Positions 28,306-38,155 are shown, counted from the first letter of the stretch. The stretch: DNA of 64,000 nucleotides from Methylomonas aurea (GCF_024505045.1 NZ_JANIBM010000006.1:62001-126000), one strand, 5' to 3'. Numbers and translations are program-made. Notes: generated by a model not told the origin, from the letters alone.

Positions 28306-29177
28306 CGGAAAGTCAATTGAATTCTATGGGCTGGGGCGAGAAGTGGCCGGCGCCGGCAAAATTGAACCTGATGCTGAGGATTACGGGGCGTCGTCAAGAT
28401 GGCTATCATTTGTTGCAAACCGTGTTTCGGTTTATCGATTTATGCGATTTGATTAGTTTCGATCCTGCTGTGGACGGTGCGGTTAGGCTGCGAAACCCGA
28501 TTCCTGGGGTGCCTGAGAGCGAAGATTTGACTGTTAGGGCTGCTAATCTGCTTAAGCAGTACACCGGTTGCACAGAAGGTGTCTGGATCGAGATTGACAA
28601 AAATCTACCGATGGGTGGTGGGCTGGGTGGTGGTAGTTCTGATGCGGCGACCACATTGTTGGTGTTGAACAGGCTCTGGGGGTTGGGACTTTCGTTGGAT
28701 ATTCTGATGGAGCTTGGTCTTCGCTTGGGAGCCGATGTGCCTGTCTTTGTTTTTGGTCGCAATGCCTGGGCGGAGGGTGTTGGCGAAAAACTTACTGAAG
28801 TCAGTGTGCCTGATAGATGGGTAGTGGTGATTAAACCGGATTGTCACGTCAACACCCGGCAAATTTTTTTGGCGGATGGGTTGACAAGGAATAGTAAACC
28901 AATCAGAATGACGGACTTTCTTGCAGGGGATGCACGAAACGATTGTCTTCCGATTGTAGGAGAGTTATATCCTCCAATAACAAAAGCTATCGAAGCTTTG
29001 TCTCGATTCGGAGAGGCTAAATTAACCGGGACCGGTGCTTGCGTTTTTGCGGAATTTGATTCCGAGGATTTGGCAAGGCATGCGTTTTTAGAGTTGAGTG
29101 AAGATTGGCAGGTTTACTTTGCTAAAGGCGTGGATAAGTCGCCTCTTCATGCTAAGTTAGGACAAGGAACGTTTTAA
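28302..29177 (+). CDS. ispE: 4-diphosphocytidyl-2-C-methyl-D-erythritol kinase
   Basis: ATP-dependent kinase of the MEP isoprenoid pathway, GHMP family, 291 aa. Start chosen as GTG 28302, overlapping the lolB stop (GTGA); ATG 28326 is an alternative. Motifs: PAPAKLNL near the start with the substrate-binding Lys, the ATP loop PMGGGLGGGSSDAA, and the third GHMP motif LTGTGACVFA. Codon use is visibly AT-richer from here to rplY than in the flanking genes. Confidence 0.96.
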   Translation: MTESQLNSMGWGEKWPAPAKLNLMLRITGRRQDGYHLLQTVFRFIDLCDLISFDPAVDGAVRLRNPIPGVPESEDLTVRAANLLKQYTGCTEGVWIEIDKNLPMGGGLGGGSSDAATTLLVLNRLWGLGLSLDILMELGLRLGADVPVFVFGRNAWAEGVGEKLTEVSVPDRWVVVIKPDCHVNTRQIFLADGLTRNSKPIRMTDFLAGDARNDCLPIVGELYPPITKAIEALSRFGEAKLTGTGACVFAEFDSEDLARHAFLELSEDWQVYFAKGVDKSPLHAKLGQGTF

Positions 29178-29186
29178 GTCAATTAT

Positions 29187-29261
29187 TGGGCTGTCGCCAA
29201 GCGGTAAGGCACGGGGTTTTGATCCCCGCATACCTAGGTTCGAATCCTAGCAGCCCAGCCA
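29187..29261 (+). tRNA. tRNA-Gln (anticodon TTG)
   Basis: A 75-nt cloverleaf: acceptor TGGGCTG/CAGCCCA, D-arm, anticodon stem CGGGG/CCCCG with loop TTTTGAT (anticodon TTG), T-arm with GGTTCGAATCC, and an encoded CCA end. It sits between ispE and prs, a conserved gammaproteobacterial location. Confidence 0.98.
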
Positions 29262-29296
29262 TAATTTCCAAATTTAAATCCCTTGGGAGTGCTTGA

Positions 29297-30250
29297 ATGC
29301 GCGAAGCTTCGGTAATGGTATTCTCCGGCAATGCCAATAAGGCTTTGTCTGAAGGTATCGTAAAGAAGCTGAATATGCGTCTCGGCATGGCTAGCGTCGG
29401 TCGCTTTAGCGACGGCGAGATTTTTGTGGAGATTCAGGAGAATGTCCGCGGAAGGGATGTGTTTGTGATTCAGCCGACCTGTTCGCCCACCAACGAAAAC
29501 TTGATGGAGTTGTTGGTGATGATAGACGCTCTGCGTCGTGCGTCGGCGGCCAGGATAACTGCGGTCATGCCTTATTACGGTTATGCTCGCCAAGATAGGC
29601 GGTCGAGATCGGCGAGGGTGCCGATTACGGCCCGATTAGTAGCGGACATGATAGGTAACGCTGGTGCCGATCGGGCGCTGACTGTGGATTTGCATTCCGA
29701 TCAGATCATGGGGTTTTTCGGGATTCCGGTCGATAACGTATATGCGTCTCCGATCTTGTTGGGCGATATATGGCGGCAGGAGTATCAAGATCTGATTGTA
29801 GTCTCGCCGGATGTCGGTGGTGTGGTCAGGGCCAGGGCGATTGCCAAGCGGCTGGGAGATGCGGATTTGGCGATTATCGATAAGCGTCGACCCAGACCTA
29901 ACGTGTCCGAAATCATGCATATCATCGGCGATGTCGATGGAAGAACTTGTGTGATGGTCGATGACTTGGTGGATACGGCGGGTACGCTGTGTCATGCCGC
30001 TGCAGCGCTGAAGAAGCATGGTGCGAAAAAAGTAGTTGCGTACTGTACTCATCCTGTACTCTCGGGCGCGGCGGCCGAGAATGTAAAGCAGTCTGTGCTT
30101 GATGAGTTGGTGGTAACCGATACGATACCGCTAACCGATGAGTTAGTTGGTATTAGCAAGATTAGGCAGTTAAGCGTTGCGGAAATGCTGGCTGAAACTA
30201 TACGGCGAATAGCGGTCGGGGAGTCCGTGAGTTCGTTATATGTTGATTAA
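29297..30250 (+). CDS. prs: Ribose-phosphate pyrophosphokinase
   Basis: Makes PRPP from ribose 5-phosphate and ATP for nucleotide, His and Trp synthesis. 317 aa, class [11 protein letters not shown], the flexible loop KRRPRPN and the PRPP-binding motif [13 protein letters not shown] are all present. It starts 35 bp after tRNA-Gln. Confidence 0.98.
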   Translation: MREASVMVFSGNANKALSEGIVKKLNMRLGMASVGRFSDGEIFVEIQENVRGRDVFVIQPTCSPTNENLMELLVMIDALRRASAARITAVMPYYGYARQDRRSRSARVPITARLVADMIGNAGADRALTVDLHSDQIMGFFGIPVDNVYASPILLGDIWRQEYQDLIVVSPDVGGVVRARAIAKRLGDADLAIIDKRRPRPNVSEIMHIIGDVDGRTCVMVDDLVDTAGTLCHAAAALKKHGAKKVVAYCTHPVLSGAAAENVKQSVLDELVVTDTIPLTDELVGISKIRQLSVAEMLAETIRRIAVGESVSSLYVD

Positions 30251-30295
30251 CGAGAACTAAATGTAGTGCTTGAGTGGCAAGCGTGAGGAGAAATA

Positions 30296-30892
30296 ATGGC
30301 AAACGTTTTTGAATTTATTGCGGAGGCTCGAACCGGTGTGGGTAGCGCTTCTGCTAAAGCTGTGCGTCGGCAAGGTAAAGTGCCTGCGGTGATTTACGGC
30401 GGCTCTGTTTCTCCTCAGATGTTGGTTCTAGATCATAACGAAATCGTCAAACATCTCGCTCACGAAGCCGTTTATTCGCACGTGCTTGATGTAACGGTTG
30501 ACGGTAAAACGGAGAAGGCGGTTCTGAAGCATATCCAGCGCCATCCGGCAAAGCCCCAAATTTTACACATGGATTTCATGCGGGTCGACGAATCTCACAA
30601 GCTGAGAGTTCATGTTCCTTTGCACTTTGTTAACGAAGCAGTATGCGTTGGTGTAAAGAAGGGTGGCGTCGTGACCCATGCAATGACTGATGTTGAAGTG
30701 GTGTGTATGCCTTCAGCGTTGCCGGAATTTATCGAAGTAGATTTGGCTGCGGTGGATATCGGATCGACCATTCACTTGTCTGATTTGGTTTTGCCTGCAG
30801 GAGTCGAGTTGCCCGCTTTGGCACAGGGTTCCGAGCATAACCATCCTGTGGCTCAGGTTGTTAAAACCAGGGGTTCCGAAGAATCTGAATAG
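30296..30892 (+). CDS. rplY: 50S ribosomal protein L25, CTC (long) form
   Basis: Binds 5S rRNA. 198 aa: N-terminal L25 domain (about 1-95, with GKVPAVIYGG) plus the extra C-terminal TL5/CTC beta domain that the short E. coli form lacks. A strong GAGGAGA ribosome site precedes the ATG. Followed by pth after 17 bp. Confidence 0.97.
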   Translation: MANVFEFIAEARTGVGSASAKAVRRQGKVPAVIYGGSVSPQMLVLDHNEIVKHLAHEAVYSHVLDVTVDGKTEKAVLKHIQRHPAKPQILHMDFMRVDESHKLRVHVPLHFVNEAVCVGVKKGGVVTHAMTDVEVVCMPSALPEFIEVDLAAVDIGSTIHLSDLVLPAGVELPALAQGSEHNHPVAQVVKTRGSEESE

Positions 30893-30909
30893 TTTTTTGA
30901 AATTGTTGA

Positions 30910-31479
30910 ATGATTAAGTTGATTGTTGGTTTGGGCAATCCAGGCCAGCAGTATGAAAAAACCCGGCATAATGCCGGGTTTTTGTTTGTGGATCGTTTAG
31001 CTGGCTTGTACGGTGGGGGATGGTCTCGCGCCGGTCAATTTCAGGGCGATGTTGCCGAGTGCGTTATTGGCGGCACCAAGGTGCTGTTGCTGAAACCAAT
31101 GACGTTTATGAACAGAAGCGGCACTTCGGTCGGTGCGGCGCTGCGGTATTACAAACTGGAGTGCGGTGAACTGCTGGTGGTGCATGACGAGCTCGAGTTG
31201 GCGGAAGGAGTTGCCAGGCTCAAGCGGGATGGCGGGCACGCAGGGCATAATGGTTTGCGCGACATTATTGCCCATATCGGAACTAAAGATTTTTATCGTT
31301 TACGGATCGGAATAGGTCGGCCATCTGTGGGTGGGGTTGCTGATTATGTGTTGTCCGGTTTTTCTGGTGATGGGCTGGTACGGCTTTCCGGTTTGTTCGA
31401 TGTCTTATTGAGCGATGTTGATGCCTTGGTATCGGGCGACTTGACTGGGGTTAATTCGCTAGCGCAAGCAGCAACGTAA
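30910..31479 (+). CDS. pth: Peptidyl-tRNA hydrolase
   Basis: Recycles peptidyl-tRNAs released from stalled ribosomes. 189 aa. Catalytic His in KTRHNAGF, FMNRSG, the conserved HDELEL and GGHAGHNGLRDI blocks, and the expected length. The codons for KTRHNAGF form a terminator-like hairpin (see the entry at 30956). Usual order prs-rplY-pth; ychF does not follow. Confidence 0.97.
   Translation: MIKLIVGLGNPGQQYEKTRHNAGFLFVDRLAGLYGGGWSRAGQFQGDVAECVIGGTKVLLLKPMTFMNRSGTSVGAALRYYKLECGELLVVHDELELAEGVARLKRDGGHAGHNGLRDIIAHIGTKDFYRLRIGIGRPSVGGVADYVLSGFSGDGLVRLSGLFDVLLSDVDALVSGDLTGVNSLAQAAT
30956..30983 (+). terminator. Terminator-shaped hairpin inside pth
   Basis: A-run, CCCGGCA (30962-30968), 3-nt loop TAA, TGCCGGG (30972-30978), then TTTTT (30979-30983). 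This is a textbook intrinsic terminator shape in both directions, 64 nt after the rplY stop, but inside pth codons 16-25. It may terminate part of the prs-rplY transcript and so lower pth expression unless ribosomes cover it. Confidence 0.6.
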
Positions 31480-31823
31480 CGGTGCGGTTTCAAGCTAAAT
31501 GGAAGTGATCCCCGAGGCCCAGAAAATCCGCGCTATAAGCCCCCTGCGCTAGGTCAACACCCTCCATGCATACTGATTGAGAATAATCTGCATTGCGAGT
31601 GGTAGGGCAAAGAGTGTGGCTTTCGACGATGAATGCAATCGGCAGGGCCCGATTGCAGCTAATTCGGCCTGTCGTTTTGATTCAGCTCTCAACCCCCCCC
31701 CCCCCCCCGAAAGGTTGGTGTCACCTTAAAGCACAAGCGCCTCTGGAGGGATGATAGGTTGGGCCCCCCGCGGGAGATAAGCGCAATTACTCTGCTCAGG
31801 CGTTCAACTTTTCCGGAGCAAAG
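31480..31823. other. Non-coding spacer with C16 tract and hairpin
   Basis: 344 bp between the convergent pth and TPR-oxygenase genes, without a credible gene. It holds a 16-base C homopolymer (31693-31708), a 9-bp hairpin (TGCAATCGG 31634-31642 with CCGATTGCA 31649-31657) and a second short C-run near 31762. No T-rich terminator was found. It could be a decayed gene or element. Confidence 0.6.
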
Positions 31824-33416
31824 TTATTTCCCTGGCTTAATGTCAAATGCAATACAAATCCGTTCTTGGTCGGAGTTGAACGGAATCGTCCGGTGGAACA
31901 ACGACGAAGGGAATAACACTAGATCGCCGACTTTTTGATCGACGATTTGGGTCGGGAAGTCGTCATGCAATCGCGGATAATCGTCGCCGTCGGTACCGTA
32001 TTCGAAACTACCTTCATGGTTGTCGCATTTGTCCGGCAGTTGCAGGTAAACGCAGCCGCTGATCCAGCCTTCTTCGTGGATGTGCGAGGTCAAATAGCCG
32101 CCCTGGTTCATGCGTAAATACCAGGAGCTGGCGAATTCTAGCGATTTGGGAAACAAGCGAATCAACGCGTCATTACTGCCGGCGAAATACTGCTGGTAGG
32201 CTTTGACCTTAGCGCGGATCAGTGTCGCCAATTGCTGAAACGAGGCTTCCGGCCGCTGCAGCAAATTTCCCGCTGATTGCATGCCGTAATATAAACGGCC
32301 CTGCTTGCGCTCGGCGATAGCTAAGTGTTTGACGTCGTCTAGCAATTGATTTAACAAAGCGCTGCCGGGTTCGGCCAGCTCGTCAATCCGGGTATGCTGG
32401 ACATAATCCATCGGGCTACGGCAATAGCCGTAAGTATCAGGCTGGCGGAAATTAGTGGCGTAGTGAGTCGCCAAACTGCCCAACAATACCGAGTTGTGGC
32501 GGTCTTGGCCGATCAATTCATCCAGGCGCTGTTTGAATGCGTCGAATTGACTGGTTTTATACAAACACAGTAACACCCGCTCTTGAGCGTCGGCGAAATC
32601 CGACGCCGAGAAGTAAGGGATCGCCTGCTCAAACTGTCCTCCCAAACAATAACTCTCGCCCAGATTGTAATTGGCACGGCCGTGATCGGGATTGGCTTGC
32701 AGCGCGGCGCGGTAACAACGCACTGCTTCTTCCATGTTGCCTTGGTCGCGGTAAATTTCACCCAGGTCGTTCCAGGCGTCGGCGAATTGCGGATCCAGGC
32801 GCAACGCTTCTTTGAAAGCTTCGATGGCTTGGGCGTGCGCGCCTTGGTCGTAAAGATTGGTGCCAAGATTGAAATAGCCCAATGCATCGGCATTGATCTC
32901 CAGGGCTTTGCGGTAACACTGCTCGGCCGCTTTCAGGTCGCCAAGCGTTTGCAGCACAGCGCCCCAATTGGCCCAAGCCTGGTAATAACCGGGTTGTTGC
33001 TCGACGGCCGTTCGATAATGCTTGGCTGCATCCTGCCAATGGTTTTGCTGCTGCAACAGCGCGCCCAAATTGAAATGAGCAACGGTCAGATCCGGCTTGA
33101 TTTGTAGCGCCTTGCGGTAAGCGGCGATCGCGCCTTTGGCGTCGTTGAGCTGGGTGTAAATCGCGCCGAGATTGAAATGGATTTCGGCGACATTGGGATC
33201 GATGGCGATCATTTTGCGGAAACTGGCTGCCGCCTCGCGCAACTTGCCCTGCACCTGTTGGCACATGCCCAACAAATTCAGCACGGGCAGCGATTTGGGG
33301 AAATGGGGTAACAGCGCTTGGGCGCGAGCCTCAGCTAGTGTAATTTGGCCGGCTTGGTAGAGCTGGTGAATGGCTTGCAATTCCCCTGGCTGCGGTTGTT
33401 TGACTTGGGCTTTCAT
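31824..33416 (-). CDS. TPR protein with C-terminal 2OG-Fe(II) oxygenase-like domain
   Basis: 530 aa from ATG 33416 (TTG two codons earlier). Residues about 15-290 are tandem TPRs with consensus W-G-Y-A-F-A-P positions (for example HFNLGALLQQQNHWQDAAKHYRTAVEQQPGYYQAW). The C-terminal about 110 residues resemble the putative 2OG-Fe(II) oxygenase family (SHIHEEGWISGCVYL, LFPSSLFHRTIPF, ERICIAFDI), with candidate iron-binding His residues and the 2OG-binding Arg. Likely hydroxylates an unknown protein or small molecule. Monocistronic, flanked by structured spacers. Confidence 0.85.
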   Translation of the reverse strand: MKAQVKQPQPGELQAIHQLYQAGQITLAEARAQALLPHFPKSLPVLNLLGMCQQVQGKLREAAASFRKMIAIDPNVAEIHFNLGAIYTQLNDAKGAIAAYRKALQIKPDLTVAHFNLGALLQQQNHWQDAAKHYRTAVEQQPGYYQAWANWGAVLQTLGDLKAAEQCYRKALEINADALGYFNLGTNLYDQGAHAQAIEAFKEALRLDPQFADAWNDLGEIYRDQGNMEEAVRCYRAALQANPDHGRANYNLGESYCLGGQFEQAIPYFSASDFADAQERVLLCLYKTSQFDAFKQRLDELIGQDRHNSVLLGSLATHYATNFRQPDTYGYCRSPMDYVQHTRIDELAEPGSALLNQLLDDVKHLAIAERKQGRLYYGMQSAGNLLQRPEASFQQLATLIRAKVKAYQQYFAGSNDALIRLFPKSLEFASSWYLRMNQGGYLTSHIHEEGWISGCVYLQLPDKCDNHEGSFEYGTDGDDYPRLHDDFPTQIVDQKVGDLVLFPSSLFHRTIPFNSDQERICIAFDIKPGK

Positions 33417-33535
33417 CGGCAATCATCCGAATGTGCTGTTTATTCAGTATGCTCGAACGCCTTCAAAACGAATTTGGGCAAGGCTCCGAAAAGACAAAAC
33501 ATTGCCGGTCACTTTTTAGACACGACGGTTAGGGC

Positions 33536-33575
33536 TTGGGGTGACGGGAACGGATGCTGTCCCTCGTCACCCCAA
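33536..33575. repeat. 11-bp inverted repeat upstream of TPR-oxygenase gene, downstream of cysN
   Basis: TTGGGGTGACG (33536-33546) and CGTCACCCCAA (33565-33575), with further pairing of GGGA/TCCC in the loop. It is located 12 bp beyond the cysN stop. There is no T-run in the cysN direction; it may still be the 3' end structure of the cysDN mRNA. Confidence 0.55.
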
Positions 33576-33587
33576 TTCTTCTTGAGC

Positions 33588-35213
33588 CTAGCGCACCACT
33601 TCGCGCTGTTTCAATGTGGCGTAGATGTCGTCGACGCTCATTTGGTCGGCGTCGAAGGCCAAATCGGCGGTATCAGCTGCCAAGCCTACCGACAAGCAGA
33701 TCAAGCCGGCCTGCTTGATCGCGTTAGCTAGCGTTGGGTCGGCTTGTTCCAATACCGTGGCGGCGTGGCCGGTGTCGAACAAGCGGCGTTCCAGGTGGTA
33801 GGCCAAGGTTTTGGCGGCCGTGCCAGTGAGCACGACGATGGTTGCGGTCTGGCCGAAGCGGCTGGCGCGTTCTTCCGCGGTCACTGGCGTCCATTCGTCC
33901 TTGCTGGCGTCGCCGACGATCATGCCGGCGCCGACCGTGACGTTGGTCAAGCGGTCGATGACGATGAACGAGCCGGTGGCTTTATTGCGTTTATACGGCT
34001 CGAATACCACCGGCGCGTTGACTGCGACGGTGCACAGGCCGATTTCGTTCAGTTTCAATTCGTCGGCGTCATGGTGTTCCAGCGTGTTGACGTCGATCCG
34101 ATGGTGAATCGTCGCCACCGAACCGGACACGCTGCGGGTGGCCAGTTTGATCACGTACTGGCGACCGGGCAACATCGCTTGTTCGGTCATCCAGACGATG
34201 TTGGCCTTGAATTTGTCGGCGACGCTAGGCTGAGTTTGCTGTTGGCCTAAAATCACGTCGCCGCGACTGATGTCGATCTCGTCGTTCAGTGTTAAGGTCA
34301 CGGCCATGCCGGCGAAAGCTTGTTGCAGATCGCCGTCGAAAGTCACGATCGATTTGATCGTGCTGGTTTTGCCGGACGGCAGCGCGGTAATCATATCGCC
34401 TTGATGGAAAATACCCGACGCGACGGTACCGCAGAAGCCGCGGAAATCGAGATTCGGCCGATTGACGTACTGCACCGGAAAGCGGGCGTCGTCGAAATTG
34501 TGGTCGCTGGCGATTTCGATGCTGTTCAACAATTCCATCATTGGCAGGCCGCTGAACCAGGGCATATTGGCGCTGGGGTTGACGACGTTGTCGCCGTCCA
34601 AAGCCGACATCGGAATGAAATGGATGTCGTGCAAATCCAGATTTTTGACGAAAGCCATGTAATCGTCGCGAATCTTTTCGAAGGTTTCCTGGCTGTAGCC
34701 GACCAAGTCCATTTTGTTGACCGCGACAATGATGTGCTTGATGCCCAGCAGCGAGGCGATGAAACTGTGACGTTTGGTTTGGGTTTGCACGCCGTAACGT
34801 GCGTCGATCAGGATCACCGCCAAATCGCAGGTCGAGGCGCCGGTGGCCATGTTGCGCGTGTATTGCTCGTGGCCAGGGGTGTCGGCGATGATGAATTTGC
34901 GGGTCGAGGTCGAGAAATAGCGGTAGGCGACGTCGATGGTGATGCCCTGCTCGCGCTCGGCCTGCAGACCGTCGACCAACAAGGCCAGGTCGATCTTGCC
35001 GGCGCCGGTGGTGCCGGACTTGACGCTATCGGCCTGCACCGCTGCCAATTGGTCTTCGTAAATCATTTTCGAGTCGTGCAACAAGCGGCCGATCAACGTA
35101 CTCTTGCCGTCGTCGACGTTGCCGCAGGTCAAAAATCGCAGCAACTCCTTGCGTTCGTGTTGCGCCAAGTAGGCGTTGATGTCGGTGGCGATTAAATCTG
35201 ATTGATGTGACAT
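33588..35213 (-). CDS. cysN: Sulfate adenylyltransferase GTPase subunit with shortened APS-kinase-like tail
   Basis: GTP-driven subunit of ATP sulfurylase, making APS from sulfate with CysD. 541 aa. GTPase domain: [21 protein letters not shown] and NKMDLVGYS, followed by EF-Tu-like barrels. Residues about 444-541 are extra compared with E. coli CysN (475 aa) and resemble a contracted APS kinase: P-loop position reads GTAAKT instead of GxSGxGKST, then [14 protein letters not shown], and a closing [10 protein letters not shown] segment. The tail lacks the middle of CysC and should be inactive. No cysC is in the window. Confidence 0.93.
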   Translation of the reverse strand: MSHQSDLIATDINAYLAQHERKELLRFLTCGNVDDGKSTLIGRLLHDSKMIYEDQLAAVQADSVKSGTTGAGKIDLALLVDGLQAEREQGITIDVAYRYFSTSTRKFIIADTPGHEQYTRNMATGASTCDLAVILIDARYGVQTQTKRHSFIASLLGIKHIIVAVNKMDLVGYSQETFEKIRDDYMAFVKNLDLHDIHFIPMSALDGDNVVNPSANMPWFSGLPMMELLNSIEIASDHNFDDARFPVQYVNRPNLDFRGFCGTVASGIFHQGDMITALPSGKTSTIKSIVTFDGDLQQAFAGMAVTLTLNDEIDISRGDVILGQQQTQPSVADKFKANIVWMTEQAMLPGRQYVIKLATRSVSGSVATIHHRIDVNTLEHHDADELKLNEIGLCTVAVNAPVVFEPYKRNKATGSFIVIDRLTNVTVGAGMIVGDASKDEWTPVTAEERASRFGQTATIVVLTGTAAKTLAYHLERRLFDTGHAATVLEQADPTLANAIKQAGLICLSVGLAADTADLAFDADQMSVDDIYATLKQREVVR

Positions 35214-35252
35214 GGTGTTCTCTGAATTCGTTGCTGAGCGGATAAACGCGAT

Positions 35253-36161
35253 TTAGAAATAGCCTTCGCGTTTTTTCTGTTCCATAGACCCGGCCTGATC
35301 ATGGTCGATCAAGCGGCCTTGACGCTCGGACGTGGTAGTCAGCAACATTTCCTGAATGATTTCCGGTAACGTCGTCGCGGTCGATTCGACGGCGCCGGTC
35401 AGCGGGTAACAGCCCAGGGTGCGGAAGCGCACCATTTTCATTTCAACTTTGTCTTCGGGGCCGATCGGCATGCGGTCGTCGTCGACCATGATCAGCATGC
35501 CGTCCTTGTTGACGACCGGGCGCTCCTTGGCGAAGTAGAGCGGGACGATTGGGATGTTTTCCAGATGGATGTATTGCCAAATGTCCAATTCAGTCCAGTT
35601 GGATAGCGGGAAGACGCGGATGCTTTCACCTTTGTCGATCTTGCCGTTGTAGATGTTCCAAAGTTCCGGGCGCTGGTTTTTGGGGTCCCAGCGGTGGTTT
35701 TTGTCGCGGAACGAGTAAACCCGTTCCTTGGCGCGGGATTTTTCCTCGTCCCGGCGGGCGCCGCCGAACGCCGCGTCGAACTGGTATTTGTTCAAGGCCT
35801 GTTTTAGTGCGTCGGTTTTCATCACGTCGGTGTGCTTTTTACTGCCGTGGGTGAACGGGCCGATGCCTTGGGCGACGCCTTCCTGATTGATATGGACGAT
35901 CAGGTCCCAGCCCAGATCTTTGGCCATGTTGTTCCGAAACTCAATCATTTCCCGGAATTTCCAGGTGGTATCGACATGCAACAACGGAAACGGCGGTTTG
36001 CCGGGAAAGAAGGCTTTGCGGGTCAGATGCAGCATCACCGCCGAGTCCTTGCCGATGGAATACAGCATGACGGGCTTTTCGAATTCCGCGGCTACTTCGC
36101 GGATGATGTGGATACTTTCGGCTTCGAGCTGTTTCAGGTGGGTCAGTTTATAATCGGTCAT
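35253..36161 (-). CDS. cysD: Sulfate adenylyltransferase subunit 2
   Basis: Catalytic ATP-pyrophosphatase-fold subunit of ATP sulfurylase, 302 aa from ATG 36161 (preceded by TTG). Motifs: [16 protein letters not shown]-loop, [36 protein letters not shown]. It is followed by cysN after 39 bp, forming the assimilatory cysDN operon. Confidence 0.97.
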   Translation of the reverse strand: MTDYKLTHLKQLEAESIHIIREVAAEFEKPVMLYSIGKDSAVMLHLTRKAFFPGKPPFPLLHVDTTWKFREMIEFRNNMAKDLGWDLIVHINQEGVAQGIGPFTHGSKKHTDVMKTDALKQALNKYQFDAAFGGARRDEEKSRAKERVYSFRDKNHRWDPKNQRPELWNIYNGKIDKGESIRVFPLSNWTELDIWQYIHLENIPIVPLYFAKERPVVNKDGMLIMVDDDRMPIGPEDKVEMKMVRFRTLGCYPLTGAVESTATTLPEIIQEMLLTTTSERQGRLIDHDQAGSMEQKKREGYF

Positions 36162-36250
36162 CAATTATCCGGGGCGCGCGGCCTGTTTGCATGCAAAGGT
36201 TAGCGCGCTATTTTAATGGCAAACCCCTATCGACGCCATCGGCAAAGCTT

Positions 36251-36661
36251 ATGAGACAGTACCACGGTTTGGAAACTCTGCGGACAGCAATCTCCGGCCG
36301 GCTGACGCTGGCAAAGTTGGCGGAATGCTTGCTGGAGGATTTGCGCGAATGCCGTTGCACAATCTACGGCAGCATCGGCGAGGATGAACGCGTCGTACTT
36401 GCCGAGCTGGCGTTGGAGGCCGATTCGCTGTTTTATGAGCGCTTCGCACAACGCCTCGACTTGCAGGTGGCAGGGCCGATTTTGCGCGCCGATTGCGTGC
36501 CGCTGACCTTTCGTTTGGCCGGCCAGCGATTTGCGGTGACAGGCCGCTGTTCGGCTTTACCGCACGTCTGCGGTCGGGATTTGTATTTGAGCAGTTACAG
36601 CGGCCAGATTGGCGATATTGCCCGGCAACGTTTTCAGATTCCGCTGAAACAATTGCTGTAG
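36251..36661 (+). CDS. Hypothetical protein, divergent from cysD
   Basis: 136 aa from ATG 36251; an ATG at 36191 in the same frame would give 156 aa but leaves only 29 bp to the divergent cysD. No family recognised. Helical N-terminal half, several cysteines in the C-terminal half (DCVP, GRCSAL, HVCG), no membrane segment. It runs into trxC from the opposite side with a 9-bp gap. Codon use is like the neighbours, so probably a real gene. Confidence 0.6.
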   Translation: MRQYHGLETLRTAISGRLTLAKLAECLLEDLRECRCTIYGSIGEDERVVLAELALEADSLFYERFAQRLDLQVAGPILRADCVPLTFRLAGQRFAVTGRCSALPHVCGRDLYLSSYSGQIGDIARQRFQIPLKQLL

Positions 36662-36670
36662 CGAATTATT

Positions 36671-37105
36671 TCAAGCATGGCTTTTTGCCCAACGCGCAAT
36701 GTCTTGAGCCGACATCGCCCCGGCCTGGCGGGCAACTTCGCGGCCGCCCTTGAACAGAATCAGAGTTGGGATGCTGCGGATCTGATAATGCGCGCTCAAC
36801 TCGGCTTGAGCTTCGGTGTCGATTTTTCCCAAGCGCATCGTCGGTTCAAGTATGCCAGCCGCCTGGGCAAAGGCGGGCGCCATCATCCGGCAGGGCCCGC
36901 ACCAAGCCGCCCAAAAGTCGACCAGCAACGGTATCTCGCTGTGGCGCAGATGTTTGTCGAAATTGGTGCCGGTCAATTCCAGCGGATGGCCGGTAAACAG
37001 TGCTTGGTGGCATTGGCCGCATTTCGGGTGCTGGCTGAGCCGCGTGGCAGGCAGGCGGTTGATGGCTGCGCAATGCGGGCAGGCTAAGTGAATCGATTCG
37101 CTCAT
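36671..37105 (-). CDS. trxC: Thioredoxin 2 with N-terminal zinc ribbon
   Basis: Disulfide reductase, 144 aa. Two CxxC pairs at the N-terminus (CPHC and CGQC) bind zinc as in E. coli TrxC; the active site is WCGPC within FWAAWCGPCRMM. The cis-Pro and C-terminal helix of the thioredoxin fold are present. TrxC can reduce PAPS reductase, but proximity to cysDN may be chance. Confidence 0.95.
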   Translation of the reverse strand: MSESIHLACPHCAAINRLPATRLSQHPKCGQCHQALFTGHPLELTGTNFDKHLRHSEIPLLVDFWAAWCGPCRMMAPAFAQAAGILEPTMRLGKIDTEAQAELSAHYQIRSIPTLILFKGGREVARQAGAMSAQDIARWAKSHA

Positions 37106-37201
37106 GTTGGCCTCGGAATAGGGACGCTTAGTCTTCGCGAACGCGAAGGGAATGGTGCTTAAATTTGGGGCTAAGGCAGTAAAAACAAGAGGGGACGGAT
37201 G

Positions 37202-38152
37202 TTATCGCCACAAGCCACCGATTCGCCAACGCGGTGCTCGCCGGATTGGCGTCACGCTATAGCCCAGTAACGGCGCGTAATTCAGCCAATGACTAGGTGC
37301 CGCCGGTACCAGAGCTTGCAGACGGCGAATCCGTTCTTCGGTCGGCGGATGGGTGCGCAGCCAGGAGGGTTCCGGATTGCCCCAACCTGGAAACAACACG
37401 GCCAGCCAGCCCTTGCTGGCTTGTTCGATATGGGCCAGCGCTTGCGCCAAACCCAGCGGGTCGCCGGTCAGCATCGCCGCATTCAAATCGGCGTCGTATT
37501 CGCGAGTACGGGACAAGCCCAGTTGCGCCAGCAGAGCCAAGTGCGGCGAAAACAGCAATAGCATTACTGCCGGCCAGTTGAATTCGAAGGTTACGCCGGT
37601 AAACAGCATGGCCGGAATGCTTAGCAGTAGAAACAGTTGTCCCAGACTGGCAAAAATGGCCGTAATGCGGCTAACCGCATCAGCCAGACTCATCACTCGC
37701 AAATCGTTGTTGGCAATATGCGAAATTTCGTGGGCCAGCACGCCGGCCAGTTCTCGGGTCGATAAACGTTGCAACAGGCTGTCGCTCAGTGCAATCGCCG
37801 ATTGCTCGTGGCTGCCCACGGCAAAGGCGTTGATGACTGGGCTGGGGAAGAAGTAAGGCGTCGGCACGCTGGGCAGTTCGGCACGTTCGGCCAACGTTTC
37901 CAGCATTTGCCAAAGCGCCGGGGCTTCTTGCGGATAAATCGGCCGGGCCCGATAGAAACTCAAGGTCAGGCGCCAAGCGGTGCCGGGCGTAATCAACAAA
38001 CCGAAGCCGGCCGCCGCTAATGCCATCCAGATGCCGTCGTCGCCGAATAACAGACTGCCAGCCAGCGCGCAAATCCCCAGCAGCGCGGCGATTAATAAAA
38101 CGGTTTGTAGCCGGTTCAGCCAGCGGTGGCTATTTTGGATCGCGTGATTCAT
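37202..38152 (-). CDS. M48 family zinc metalloprotease, HtpX-like
   Basis: Inner-membrane protease, 316 aa. N-terminal membrane hairpin (about 18-60), zinc motif HEISH in LAHEISHIANNDLR, third ligand Glu in LSRTREYDADL, and two more hydrophobic segments between. It is the last gene of an operon with cbpA and cbpM (gaps of 3 bp), suggesting a shared role in protein quality control. Confidence 0.9.
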   Translation of the reverse strand: MNHAIQNSHRWLNRLQTVLLIAALLGICALAGSLLFGDDGIWMALAAAGFGLLITPGTAWRLTLSFYRARPIYPQEAPALWQMLETLAERAELPSVPTPYFFPSPVINAFAVGSHEQSAIALSDSLLQRLSTRELAGVLAHEISHIANNDLRVMSLADAVSRITAIFASLGQLFLLLSIPAMLFTGVTFEFNWPAVMLLLFSPHLALLAQLGLSRTREYDADLNAAMLTGDPLGLAQALAHIEQASKGWLAVLFPGWGNPEPSWLRTHPPTEERIRRLQALVPAAPSHWLNYAPLLGYSVTPIRRAPRWRIGGLWR

Positions 38153-38155
38153 CGC

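Noticed and set aside
31605-31625. Fur box near TGAGAATAAT in the pth spacer
   Set aside because: Only the left half resembles the consensus, and no promoter or start codon follows.
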